The notes beneath the pieces are model-generated. The model ran no database searches and had not been told where the DNA came from. It saw nothing but the letters and a program-made list of their open reading frames with translations. From assembly GCA_900546265.1 (NCBI GenBank), contig URCA01000007.1:1-64000 (forward strand): a stretch of DNA of 64,000 bases, written 5' to 3'. The stretch is from an uncultured Oscillospiraceae bacterium (lineage in GTDB: Bacteria > Bacillota > Clostridia > Oscillospirales > Acutalibacteraceae). Positions within the stretch are counted from its first letter, which is position 1. The number at the start of each line of letters is the position of its first letter. Below, one piece after another: positions 7,979-16,248 of the stretch. The position numbers and the translations under genes are program-made.

Positions 7979-10894
7979 CTATCCCTGCCGCAGACCGTGC
8001 GCCTGCTTTTTCTCGTCAATCTTTCGTTTGAGCTTCCGCTCGGTCATACCGGCTGTTCCTTTCCGTTCATCCTCCAGGCGGTTTTGGATCATGCGAGAAA
8101 GATGCTGTAACAGTCGGAGCGCTCCCAATGCTGCCGACCAGTTCTGACCGGATTTGATGCTGTGGAGAAGCCGGGCGGCATATGAATTTCCGTGTTCGGC
8201 AGACAAAGCCAGCCACCGGATCGCTTCTCGTTCATCCCGTGCCACATCCTTGCCCCGCAGATACAATAAGCCGAGCTGAAACTCGGCAAAGCTGTTTTGC
8301 TGGGCGGCGGCGATCTGAAACAGTCGGACAGCTTTCGGGACATCCTTGAAGCCTTCTTCTGTCAGCCGGATTTTTCCTGCAAGGTAAGCGGCATAGGCAT
8401 TTTCTTTTTCTGACGCCTGTTCCAAATACAGAAGAGCCCTGCCGATATCCCGCATCACGATTTCTCCGCGGTATAAGAGTTTCCCAAGCAGATATTGTGC
8501 CGGAGTGAAGCCGCCGTCTGCTGATTCGGTGAGCAAACGGATGGATTCGGGAATGTTTTGCGGTAGCAGAACTCCTTCGAGATAGGCCTTGCCGAGGGTG
8601 TATTGAGCGCAGCAGTTTTTCTGCCCGGCCGATGCGGTCAGCAGCTGGACACCGCGTTCCATATCCTGCTCAGTATCCACACCCATGAGCAATGTTTTTC
8701 CAAGCAGGTATTCGGCATACTGATTTTCTTTTACCACTGCTTCTTCTAACCACTGCAGTGCGCAGCCCACATTTTTCGGTACTTCATCGCCCTTGAGGAA
8801 CAGCTTGCCAAGAGCATACGCTGAAAACTCGTGACCTTTCTGCGCTGCTTGAAGCAGGCAGTCCACTGCTTTATTAGGATCGTAATATTCCGAGTCTTTC
8901 CGCAGGAACAGTTTGCCGAGGCCATATAGGGCGTCGGGGTTGTCCAGTTTCGCCGCTTTTTCAAAATACCGCTTTGCTTTCGGCAGATTCACCGCCGTCC
9001 CGATCCCGCCCATGTTCATCTGCCCCAGGCGGTAGTACAGCTTGTCGTCCGCCATATTCTGCTCGATCATGAGGAACCCCTGATATGCCCGCCGGCACCA
9101 TGCTTCGGATGCTGCCTTGTCCGAAGCCGTTCCGATCCCGTCCCTGCACATCCGTCCAAGTTCATAGGCGGCATATGCATTTGGCTTTTCTGTATGCTCC
9201 GCTGCCACACAATACAATTCATAGGCTTTTTCGTCGTTTTGCTCCACACCCTGACCGCGGCGGTACAGACTGCCGAGCGCATAAACTGCGAAGGGATTGT
9301 CTTCCGACACTGCTTTTTCATACCATTCGGCGGCCTTTCCATAGTCCTGCTCCACGCCGTACCCAAAGGAGAACAGCTTACCGATCCGGTATTGGAAATA
9401 ATCCTTTTTCTTTACTTTGGCTTCTTGTGCAGTAAACGCATGATATGCTTTGGAAAACCACGCCTGCGCCTGTTCTTCATCCTTTTCACAGCCGAGGCCA
9501 GAAAGGTACATCTTTGCAAGGTCGTGCATAGCAAAGCCGTTTCCTTTTTTGGCTTCAATCTGCATCAGGGAAAAGGCGGAATCAAAATCGGGCGGCGTCT
9601 CTTTTGTACCATAGAAAAACTGACGAGCCTTTTTATACTCGTCAGTCCACCATGATTTCTTATTCTTGTTGCCACTGCTGCCATAGAATCGATCCCACTC
9701 TGTCGGTTCTATTTCGTCCCAGTCGGCATCCCTGCTGCTCTCCGACTCATCTGCATCGGAGAGCGAGCTTTCCGGCACTTCTTCAAAAGTAACACGGTCA
9801 TGCAGAATGTTCATCGCTTCCTGTATCACCGCATTTTTGATTGCTTTGAATTCCTTGTTCTGCGACAGAGGAATGCGCTGCTCCGGCGTGTCCTGATAGA
9901 TGCCGGTGACAGCATCCCGCTGCTCGTACCATAGGTCATACAGGGCTGCAATATTTTGATCCTTTGCCAGCTCATCCACAATGGCGTTCACGATGTTCCG
10001 CCCGGCCTGTGGCAGATACCCGTATACCTTTTTCCCTTTGTAATGCTTCAGTTGTTCGGTCAGTTTCAAAAGCAGATCGGTGATAACAGGATTATCATAG
10101 CTGCCGGAGTTGATGCGGGAGACAATATCCGACAGCACATCCCGGTTTTTTTGTGTGAGTTCATTCCGCTGGTTGGTCTGTTCCACATACACTTGTAAAA
10201 GATCATGCTTGAAAATCTGACGGGCAAGGCTTGATTTGATCGCTGCAATGCCGTCTTTAGAGAGGTACGGCTCCTTACCTACGGAATAGACCACCATGTG
10301 AACATGGGGATGATAGCTCTCGTCATGGTAAGCGGCATACCACCGCAGATCGGACAGCGGGATTTTCATGTTCTTTGCAAAGGTCATCGCCTGTGAGCGC
10401 AGAAGGTTCCGCCATACGTAGACGTTGTCATAGCCAAGCCGGGCGGCGTCCTCCCGGCGCAGGGATATAATATTCGTCCAGACATTGCCAGTATGCTCCG
10501 CGACTTCTTTTGCCACCTGCGACAGATCGATCGGAACGTCTGCGTCTGTGAACAGACCGTGCGAGCCATGCCTCTCTGCACGGGGACGCCTGGCGATATA
10601 CCCGACATAATTTTCACGCTTCCCTATAATACCGATGTTGTCTTCGATTGCGCGGCTGATGAATTCCGACGCAGAGCCTTTTGACGGCTTGGAAAGATAG
10701 TCTTCATATTCAAAGCTGTCTTTGGCGTCGGGAAAGCCGCGGATGATTTCACCGATCAGTTTTTTCTGCTCTGCCGTAACAGCCTGTGCCTTCCATGTGT
10801 CATCAATTTTCTGCACGCCGTCGCGATTGGCAATATACCTGACTAAATTTTCAGAGTGTTTCGTGCTGCCTGGTTTCAGGTACGGACACTTCAA
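7979..10894 (-). CDS. MobP-type relaxase fused to Sel1-like repeats, 971 aa
   Basis: The N-terminal 250 residues are a relaxase domain with the metal-binding histidine motif HPHVHMVVYS (His195, 197 and 199) and an upstream NIISLRREDA segment. It should nick oriT and pilot the transferred strand. From about residue 440 to 930 come roughly a dozen Sel1/TPR-like repeats (A.Y.LG.....G....D...A..W...A), an alpha-solenoid for protein contacts. The C-terminus is very basic (ERKLKRKIDEKKQAHGLRQG). A DNA-binding accessory gene and a candidate oriT lie directly upstream. MobP3 is my best family guess. Confidence 0.9.
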   Translation of the reverse strand: MKCPYLKPGSTKHSENLVRYIANRDGVQKIDDTWKAQAVTAEQKKLIGEIIRGFPDAKDSFEYEDYLSKPSKGSASEFISRAIEDNIGIIGKRENYVGYIARRPRAERHGSHGLFTDADVPIDLSQVAKEVAEHTGNVWTNIISLRREDAARLGYDNVYVWRNLLRSQAMTFAKNMKIPLSDLRWYAAYHDESYHPHVHMVVYSVGKEPYLSKDGIAAIKSSLARQIFKHDLLQVYVEQTNQRNELTQKNRDVLSDIVSRINSGSYDNPVITDLLLKLTEQLKHYKGKKVYGYLPQAGRNIVNAIVDELAKDQNIAALYDLWYEQRDAVTGIYQDTPEQRIPLSQNKEFKAIKNAVIQEAMNILHDRVTFEEVPESSLSDADESESSRDADWDEIEPTEWDRFYGSSGNKNKKSWWTDEYKKARQFFYGTKETPPDFDSAFSLMQIEAKKGNGFAMHDLAKMYLSGLGCEKDEEQAQAWFSKAYHAFTAQEAKVKKKDYFQYRIGKLFSFGYGVEQDYGKAAEWYEKAVSEDNPFAVYALGSLYRRGQGVEQNDEKAYELYCVAAEHTEKPNAYAAYELGRMCRDGIGTASDKAASEAWCRRAYQGFLMIEQNMADDKLYYRLGQMNMGGIGTAVNLPKAKRYFEKAAKLDNPDALYGLGKLFLRKDSEYYDPNKAVDCLLQAAQKGHEFSAYALGKLFLKGDEVPKNVGCALQWLEEAVVKENQYAEYLLGKTLLMGVDTEQDMERGVQLLTASAGQKNCCAQYTLGKAYLEGVLLPQNIPESIRLLTESADGGFTPAQYLLGKLLYRGEIVMRDIGRALLYLEQASEKENAYAAYLAGKIRLTEEGFKDVPKAVRLFQIAAAQQNSFAEFQLGLLYLRGKDVARDEREAIRWLALSAEHGNSYAARLLHSIKSGQNWSAALGALRLLQHLSRMIQNRLEDERKGTAGMTERKLKRKIDEKKQAHGLRQG

Positions 10895-10905
10895 TATGAT
10901 TTTGG

Positions 10906-11319
10906 CTATCGCGCTTCATCTCCGTTCTGATATTTCACAGCGTCCTCCATGCGTACCGAACCGCGCAGGCGCTTTACCTCCGCAACGCACATCCCGCGCA
11001 GACGGGAAAGCGTTTCCTCATCGATCTCATTGGTTGCCGCCGTGACATGGAGAAGCATCGACAGCTCCACCGCCATTTTGAAAAGCAGTCCGGCGATGCG
11101 ATCCTCAAAGGCGTCCATCGTCCCCTGCATGGTAGATACCACGATATGGGGTAGATAATCGGATTTGTCCGCGCTGCAGATATACCCGATATAAAAGTGG
11201 AGGGCCTTTTCGATGAATTCGGATTTGCTTCGGCAGTTGTCCTGCCGATATAATTTTTCTACTGCATTGAGCGTATCCGGGTATGCCCATAACGCAAATT
11301 TTTGTTTGTTTTCTTCCAT
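10906..11319 (-). CDS. Relaxosome accessory protein, ribbon-helix-helix type
   Basis: A 137-residue protein with a short N-terminal strand and helix pair (KFALWAYPDTLNAVEKLYRQ, then CRSKSEFIEKALHFYIGYI), the pattern of a MobC-like ribbon-helix-helix DNA-binding domain. The rest is helical. It lies 11 bases upstream of the relaxase and next to a repeat-rich 377-base intergenic region, so it most likely binds oriT and assists nicking. Family name not certain. Confidence 0.75.
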   Translation of the reverse strand: MEENKQKFALWAYPDTLNAVEKLYRQDNCRSKSEFIEKALHFYIGYICSADKSDYLPHIVVSTMQGTMDAFEDRIAGLLFKMAVELSMLLHVTAATNEIDEETLSRLRGMCVAEVKRLRGSVRMEDAVKYQNGDEAR

Positions 11320-11696
11320 TTGTTTTCCTTTCTGCCGGTTTGTCGGATTTTAGGGCTGCAGCGCCGACAAGCGGGCGGCCAATCCGCGCTTTTCACGCTC
11401 TGCAACCCCGAAACTGGAAACCGGGCGGATTTACAACCCCGAACCATTCTGATGTCGCAGCGGTCGAAAAACTCCTGTGCAGTCCGCATTGCGGGCTGCT
11501 GTGAACCGGGCGAGGGTGCTTTGCAACCCCGTCCCTTTATCCTGCAACCAAATCGTAGGCGAATGCCAGCCGATTTGGGGCTGTTTCCCCCATGGTAGAT
11601 TCCTCCTCAAAACCGCCCAAATTCCGCCCGAAGCCTGCTTGGTCGGTACACGCTCCACCACGCCGCTAAAGTCGGCACACGGGGCGACAGGTTGGC
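11320..11696. other. Candidate oriT region, repeat-rich intergenic stretch
   Basis: This gene-free stretch next to the accessory and relaxase genes holds several repeats: CAACCCCG at about 11402, 11432 and 11523; a perfect inverted repeat CCAAATCG / CGATTTGG (11548-11555 and 11571-11578, 15-base spacer); and an imperfect palindrome CAGTCCGCATTGCGGGCTG (11480-11498). Direct repeats, a hairpin and proximity to the relaxase are typical of oriT. The nick site is not identifiable by eye. Confidence 0.5.
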
Positions 11697-12095
11697 TCAC
11701 AGGGCTGGTTTCTCTTTCTTCATCGATTTGCCGTCCAGCCGGTCGAAGCAGCTCTCGGTATAGGACAGGCCATGCTCCGCCGCTGTGCGGTCGAGGACGC
11801 GGAGCATATCCGTTTCCTTTAAGCTGACCGGTTCAGAGAGGCTGTTGTAAAAAATCCATTCCGGGGAGGCAGGATCATCCTTAACGAACACATCATAACC
11901 CAGCAGCAGTTCTTTGCAGGAACGGTACAGCACAGCGCTCAGCCGCAGGCAGCCTGCCGTGAGCACGGCGGCAGCCGTTTCGGAAAAGTCCGAGGGGATA
12001 TGCGTTTTCAGCCGCTGGATTTCCCGGTCGCTGAGCAGACGCTCATAGGAATATCGGTTTCCAAGGCTGCGCTGTAATTCTTTTTTGCGGCTCAT
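11697..12095 (-). CDS. Hypothetical ICE protein, 132 aa
   Basis: A soluble protein with a basic N-terminus (MSRKKELQRSLGNRYSYERL) and a hydrophobic helix in the middle (about residues 40-65, ETAAAVLTAGCLRLSAVLYR) that looks amphipathic rather than membrane-spanning. Its start overlaps the end of the cyclotransferase gene by four bases, so the two are probably coupled. I do not recognise the family. Its place between the candidate oriT and the amidoligase pair suggests a conserved ICE accessory gene. Confidence 0.65.
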   Translation of the reverse strand: MSRKKELQRSLGNRYSYERLLSDREIQRLKTHIPSDFSETAAAVLTAGCLRLSAVLYRSCKELLLGYDVFVKDDPASPEWIFYNSLSEPVSLKETDMLRVLDRTAAEHGLSYTESCFDRLDGKSMKKEKPAL

Positions 12096-12697
12096 AGATG
12101 CATCCCCTCCGAGAAATAGAAGGGATCGGATTCATCCATCTCCGGCTCATCTTCAGTCGGTTCATCCTCATAGTCCTCCGGCTCATAGGAGAAATCTTCA
12201 TCCTCGTCCATATCAAACAGCGTCTGCTGCGGTTCCGGTTGCCGGTGGGCGGCATAGAACTGTGCCGAGCTTTCCGTGACAGCCTTGTCAAGCACATCGG
12301 TATCCAGTCCGCAGTCGTTGTAGCCCTCATAGACGGTTTGGTAATAATACGGAGACGGAAGCCCGAAGCCCATCCTGAGATTCATGATATATACCATTGC
12401 ATTGACTTCTTCGCCGTCGAGCTGCACGGGAACATTCTGCTTGAAATAGTGGGAGGGATAGCCCTCGTAACGGTCGAGCGCCTGCTCATTTTTCTCAGAG
12501 ATTTCCCACACTGCCACCGGAACAGAGGCGCCTTCCTTTGGCGCAATGGTGGCAAAGGCGCCATGAGGCTGCCCTTTAAACTGCAGTGCATAATCTTCGA
12601 TGACACCCCTGCCGTACAGCTTCGCGCCGGGACAGCGGTATTTCATCTGACGGATATTGAGATTGCTGCCGTAGGCAACATACAATCGTTTGCTCAT
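12092..12697 (-). CDS. Gamma-glutamylcyclotransferase-like (AIG2) protein
   Basis: The N-terminal 130 residues match the AIG2/gamma-glutamylcyclotransferase fold: the glycine loop YGSNL at residues 9-13, AFATIAPKEG, and the acidic motif RYEGYPSHYFKQ, whose Glu is the expected catalytic base. The C-terminal 70 residues are a very acidic, low-complexity tail. I start at ATG 12697 (MSKRLYVAYG), which removes an unlikely five-residue extension. The family forms 5-oxoproline from gamma-glutamyl compounds. It follows the amidoligase gene by 18 bases; such pairs have been described as making and trimming amide-linked products. Confidence 0.85.
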   Translation of the reverse strand: MSKRLYVAYGSNLNIRQMKYRCPGAKLYGRGVIEDYALQFKGQPHGAFATIAPKEGASVPVAVWEISEKNEQALDRYEGYPSHYFKQNVPVQLDGEEVNAMVYIMNLRMGFGLPSPYYYQTVYEGYNDCGLDTDVLDKAVTESSAQFYAAHRQPEPQQTLFDMDEDEDFSYEPEDYEDEPTEDEPEMDESDPFYFSEGMHL

Positions 12698-12715
12698 AAC
12701 TTTTCCTTTCACTCC

Positions 12716-13732
12716 TTACATCTGCATAGAAAAAGCAGGAGCGTCCTGCTCCTGCTCATCGGGTTCGGTAGTCGGTTCTTCTGCTGTTTGCTGTTCTTCC
12801 ATTTCCAATTCTGCCTGCCGCTTGGCGGCAAGCCTTGCTTTCTGCGCTTCGGCCTGCGCCGGATCGCGCCACGCAATATTACCCTCCAAGTTTTTCAGCA
12901 GATGCTGACGGGCGGTTTTGAATTCATCACCGATAAGACCGAGCCGCAACAGCCAAGTGCGGAAGGTATATTTTTCATTCTCCGGCTGGGTTTTGATCCG
13001 GGAGGCACCCCGCTGCACCAGCGCCTGATGGCTGATGGCGAGGCACAGTTGGATATATGATTTTACCTCTCCGGCATGGAGCGTAGAGTTGAACATACGA
13101 AATTCAATCGTGCCTTTGGAGAACACGCTGTGCAAATTCAGCCCATGATAGCGGCTGTCATCGTAGTGGATATACCGTCCGCCGTACCCGTTGTACCACA
13201 TTTGCTCCACTTCATTCATTGTCTTTGGGCGCTTGTGGTTGAGTTCTTCTAAAAATCGGGTATCCGCTTTCTGACAGTAATGCTCCCGGCTGACCTGTAC
13301 CTGCAGCGTTTTATAGATTAAATCCTCTTTGGAAGCCATGATATTCACAATGTTGCGGAGCGTCTGCGGCGTATGAGAAGAGGCGTCCACATGAACATGG
13401 ATACCGCAGGAGCTGTTGACTCTTGCGCCTCCGGCACGGAGCTTGCGCACAAGCTCCTGTATGGTTTCGATATCCTCATACTGACAAATCGGTGAAACAA
13501 ATTCCACCGAATAATCTCGGCTTGCCGAACGGTTATTCCCGTTGCGGCACCGGATGGAGGCGTCGCTGACCAGCTTCCATTGGCGGTTCTGATTATCCCT
13601 CACGGTATAGGTATCGTACCCACCGCCCACATGGGTGGCCTGCGTACCGAAATGCCCGGCGATGATCCGTGCCGCCGCTGCTCTTGTCAGCCCGGTCATC
13701 TCAATCTCAATACCGAAGTTCTGGCTTCTCAA
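12716..13732 (-). CDS. Amidoligase family protein (glutamine-synthetase-like fold)
   Basis: The start MRSQNFGIEIEMTG carries the E-x-E metal site (Glu9 and Glu11). SVEFVSP follows near residue 76, CGIHVHVD (His112 and His114) and then TIEFRMF, the expected order of active-site strands in amidoligase_2 proteins. Such enzymes are predicted to use ATP to join an amine to a carboxylate, by analogy with glutamine synthetase. The last 50 residues are a Glu/Gln-rich tail. The start overlaps the DUF6103 gene by four bases, and the cyclotransferase gene lies 18 bases downstream. The substrate is unknown. Confidence 0.88.
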   Translation of the reverse strand: MRSQNFGIEIEMTGLTRAAAARIIAGHFGTQATHVGGGYDTYTVRDNQNRQWKLVSDASIRCRNGNNRSASRDYSVEFVSPICQYEDIETIQELVRKLRAGGARVNSSCGIHVHVDASSHTPQTLRNIVNIMASKEDLIYKTLQVQVSREHYCQKADTRFLEELNHKRPKTMNEVEQMWYNGYGGRYIHYDDSRYHGLNLHSVFSKGTIEFRMFNSTLHAGEVKSYIQLCLAISHQALVQRGASRIKTQPENEKYTFRTWLLRLGLIGDEFKTARQHLLKNLEGNIAWRDPAQAEAQKARLAAKRQAELEMEEQQTAEEPTTEPDEQEQDAPAFSMQM

Positions 13733-13989
13733 TCGGGATCACCGTCCGAAAGAGAAGCGGCGCCCACAGCAGAAGAAGGACGGGGCGGCTTCTTTTTCAC
13801 CGGTGCTTTCGGCTGTCCGGCGCGCAGGTCAATAAACTCCCGCACATTTGCAGGCACATATTTACCATAGAGAGCTTCCGCCGCCCGGATCATTTCTTCC
13901 TCAAAGGACAGGTCTTTCTGCTCCATATACAGCCGTGCGGCTGCCAGTTTTTCCTCGTCAAAAGGAACGTTCACCATTGCTTTTTTCAT
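13729..13989 (-). CDS. DUF6103-like protein, 86 aa
   Basis: A short protein beginning MKKAMVNVPFDEEKLAAARL, with a helical segment KYVPANVREFIDLR that fits DUF6103, and a Pro/Lys-rich tail. I use the ATG at 13989, which has an AGGTGA site, rather than the in-frame GTG at 13998. The strand-then-two-helix pattern at the N-terminus recalls a ribbon-helix-helix DNA-binding protein. It overlaps the amidoligase start by four bases, suggesting coupled expression. Confidence 0.75.
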   Translation of the reverse strand: MKKAMVNVPFDEEKLAAARLYMEQKDLSFEEEMIRAAEALYGKYVPANVREFIDLRAGQPKAPVKKKPPRPSSAVGAASLSDGDPD

Positions 13990-13999
13990 GATGCTCACC

Positions 14000-14752
14000 T
14001 CACAGTTTCATCGTATAGTCGAATTCCTGATTCTGCTGCTCGCCTCTGGCGACGGCGATCAGGTCTGCAACATCTTCGGGCATACCGTCAAGGCTGACAT
14101 GGATATCCCTTTCCACATCGGCAGTATACCAGTAATCGTAGGGGACGAAGCTGTCGCGGATATATTGCTGTAAATCCGCGTTCATATTGGGATCGCCCTG
14201 CGACACGACGCCGTATGGCGTCAGGAAATCCGTCCCCCAATGTTCGCCAGAGGATTCTAAATCAAGCGTGACAATGCCCAGACACAGCTTTCCGGTATTC
14301 CGAGAACGGATAACAGCAGGAATATTGACAAATTCAAATTCTCCTTCTTCCAGATAATCCGTGCCGTAGGTTTTGACAAAGGCACCGTGCATCTCTTTCA
14401 GAACCTCTCCGGCATAGCTTTTGTTCGGACTCATACAGGAGCATTCCAAACGCACAAAATGCACATTATTCAAAACGGCGTTCATATTCTTCGCGAACTT
14501 CTCCTGCAGTCTTTCCTGCGCCAGTAGCCCTTCCGCCGATTCACGGGTAAGATATCCTATTTGAAAATCGCTGACCATTCTGTCCGCCTCCGTCATAGTT
14601 TTTTCGGCGCCGTACCAGTGGCTTTCCATTTCGGCGAGCGTTGCCTCAACGGTTTTCTGAACATGATCGGAGTACATCTTGGCTGCCGCAAGGAATGCAT
14701 CGCGTCCGAGTGCCTTATACACGCCGTGCAGGCTTTTTACTTTTCCATTCAT
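14000..14752 (-). CDS. Hypothetical ICE protein, 250 aa
   Basis: I start at ATG 14752 (MNGKVKSLHGVYK...), preceded by a GAAGGGAGA ribosome site; an in-frame extension to 14884 would overlap the upstream gene in a second frame. The N-terminal half is a long helical region (KMYSDHVQKTVEATLAEMES) and the C-terminal half is mixed with many aromatic and acidic residues. There is no signal peptide. I do not recognise a family. It belongs to the cargo run that contains the amidoligase pair. Confidence 0.65.
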   Translation of the reverse strand: MNGKVKSLHGVYKALGRDAFLAAAKMYSDHVQKTVEATLAEMESHWYGAEKTMTEADRMVSDFQIGYLTRESAEGLLAQERLQEKFAKNMNAVLNNVHFVRLECSCMSPNKSYAGEVLKEMHGAFVKTYGTDYLEEGEFEFVNIPAVIRSRNTGKLCLGIVTLDLESSGEHWGTDFLTPYGVVSQGDPNMNADLQQYIRDSFVPYDYWYTADVERDIHVSLDGMPEDVADLIAVARGEQQNQEFDYTMKL

Positions 14753-14765
14753 TTCGATTCTCCCT

Positions 14766-15836
14766 TCACATAGAAAGAACAGGACCGGAGGGGTTGCTCC
14801 AATCCTGTTCGTCTGTAGAATAATTGCGAAAATCCGCCTGTTCAAACACGATGTCGGGAACCGTTGCACCATCAATACAGGCATTTTGCATACGGGCGTT
14901 TTTCACGGCAGTTCCCGTCAAATCTGCACCGGAAAAGTTACAGTGTTCCATAAATGCACCGCTGAAATCACAATTGCGGATGACCGCGTTTTTAAACACC
15001 GCTTCATCAGCAGCGATGTTTTTGGCATTACAGTTTTCAATCTCAGCATCAGAGAAGTCAGCAAAACACAAGTACGATTCTTGAAATGATGTGCCATAGA
15101 GAAAAGCTCCGTTAAACAGGGCATTGTTCAGATCGCGGTGACTGAGATCGAGATTTGAAAGTTCACAGCCGGAAAAATCGGCTTGCACGCCACCTTCATC
15201 GTGGAGCCAGAGTGTATGCTTGGCGCACATGATATCTACCTGTTCCTGACTGATCCGGCGGTATTCTTTTTCTTCTGCCGGTAGATATTCCGGCTTGAGC
15301 TGCAGGACAATCTCATTATGAAAATCCTCTGTCGCCGCAAGCTCCGGTCTGTTCCGCAGCATTTCATAAAGGAATTCCATGCTGCCCGGCAGATTTCCGA
15401 GGTTCAGATTTACATTGTCGGTGAGAACACGGTACATTCCGTCCTGATGATGTTGCAGAGCGTCCTTGACAATCCCGTCCGCAGCGCTCTGCATTTTTTC
15501 ACAGAACTCGGTCAGTATCGGATCGTATGCCATCTGCCGCTGCCAGAGCTGGCGGGCGTTGGGGACAAACGCAGAGTAACGGGCATAGGCGCTTCCCTCA
15601 GAGTTCACGATTATACCGTCATCCCGTCCTTCGCCCAGCACAAGCAAGCAATGGGATACGCCGTCCCCGTCCTGATACATACAGTCGATATTGGTAAGGA
15701 GGAAATCATAATCGCTCAAAAGATTCTTCGAAAAATAGTCAAACTGTGCGGCGGACAATTCCACAGTTTTCTCTGCAACACAGGGTGTCGTTAGAATTTC
15801 TGTATCTTTTCTTCGCAATATAGCATTGATTTTCAT
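14766..15836 (-). CDS. Pentapeptide-repeat protein with DUF6329-like N-terminus, 356 aa
   Basis: Residues 1-110 form a domain that resembles DUF6329 of clostridial mobile elements. From about residue 215 to 335 there are pentapeptide repeats of the A(D/N)LxX type (ADFSGCELSNLDLSH, then CNFSGADLTGTAV), which fold as a right-handed beta helix. Some pentapeptide-repeat proteins mimic DNA and protect gyrase, but nothing here proves that role. It lies 13 bases upstream of the 250-residue hypothetical and in the same direction. Confidence 0.75.
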   Translation of the reverse strand: MKINAILRRKDTEILTTPCVAEKTVELSAAQFDYFSKNLLSDYDFLLTNIDCMYQDGDGVSHCLLVLGEGRDDGIIVNSEGSAYARYSAFVPNARQLWQRQMAYDPILTEFCEKMQSAADGIVKDALQHHQDGMYRVLTDNVNLNLGNLPGSMEFLYEMLRNRPELAATEDFHNEIVLQLKPEYLPAEEKEYRRISQEQVDIMCAKHTLWLHDEGGVQADFSGCELSNLDLSHRDLNNALFNGAFLYGTSFQESYLCFADFSDAEIENCNAKNIAADEAVFKNAVIRNCDFSGAFMEHCNFSGADLTGTAVKNARMQNACIDGATVPDIVFEQADFRNYSTDEQDWSNPSGPVLSM

Positions 15837-15849
15837 AAGTCACACCCCG

Positions 15850-16248
15850 TCACATACTCATTTCCGGGTGCTGATCTTCACTATGATAGACATCCTCGTC
15901 CATCACATCCGCGCCCAGCATTCCGAGCATATTGTCAAACTGCTCTGCTCCCGAACAGCAGTCGGGAGCGTTTGCAAGATAGGCGGTGGTCTGCACAGCG
16001 TCTTCCGACAGCAAAATTTCATTGGTTTCCTTTTCCTGCTGTTCCTGTATCTGTCGCTGTTTGTCAGCGAGGATCAACCCTTTCAGGTACTGGCCTTTGT
16101 CGGGCTGTGCATCAAACCACTCCAACGCCTCTGTATCTTTCAAAGAAAACTGAAAAGTAAAACGCCGGACGCGGTGCCGGTAATTTTCCTGCGCGGATCT
16201 TCTGTTTTCGTGTCTTTGTTCATCTGACAGAATTTTTTTCTTAGCCAC
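15850..16248 (-). CDS. Hypothetical protein with basic N-terminus, 132 aa
   Basis: The first 35 residues are strongly basic (SDEQRHENRRSAQENYRHRV), followed by a short strand (RRFTFQFSLKDTEALEWFDA) and helix (GQYLKGLILADKQRQIQ) that could be a ribbon-helix-helix DNA-binding fold. The C-terminal half is acidic. The gene start overlaps the end of the NlpC/P60 gene by eight bases. DNA binding is an inference from composition; the family is not recognised. Confidence 0.6.
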   Translation of the reverse strand: MAKKKILSDEQRHENRRSAQENYRHRVRRFTFQFSLKDTEALEWFDAQPDKGQYLKGLILADKQRQIQEQQEKETNEILLSEDAVQTTAYLANAPDCCSGAEQFDNMLGMLGADVMDEDVYHSEDQHPEMSM

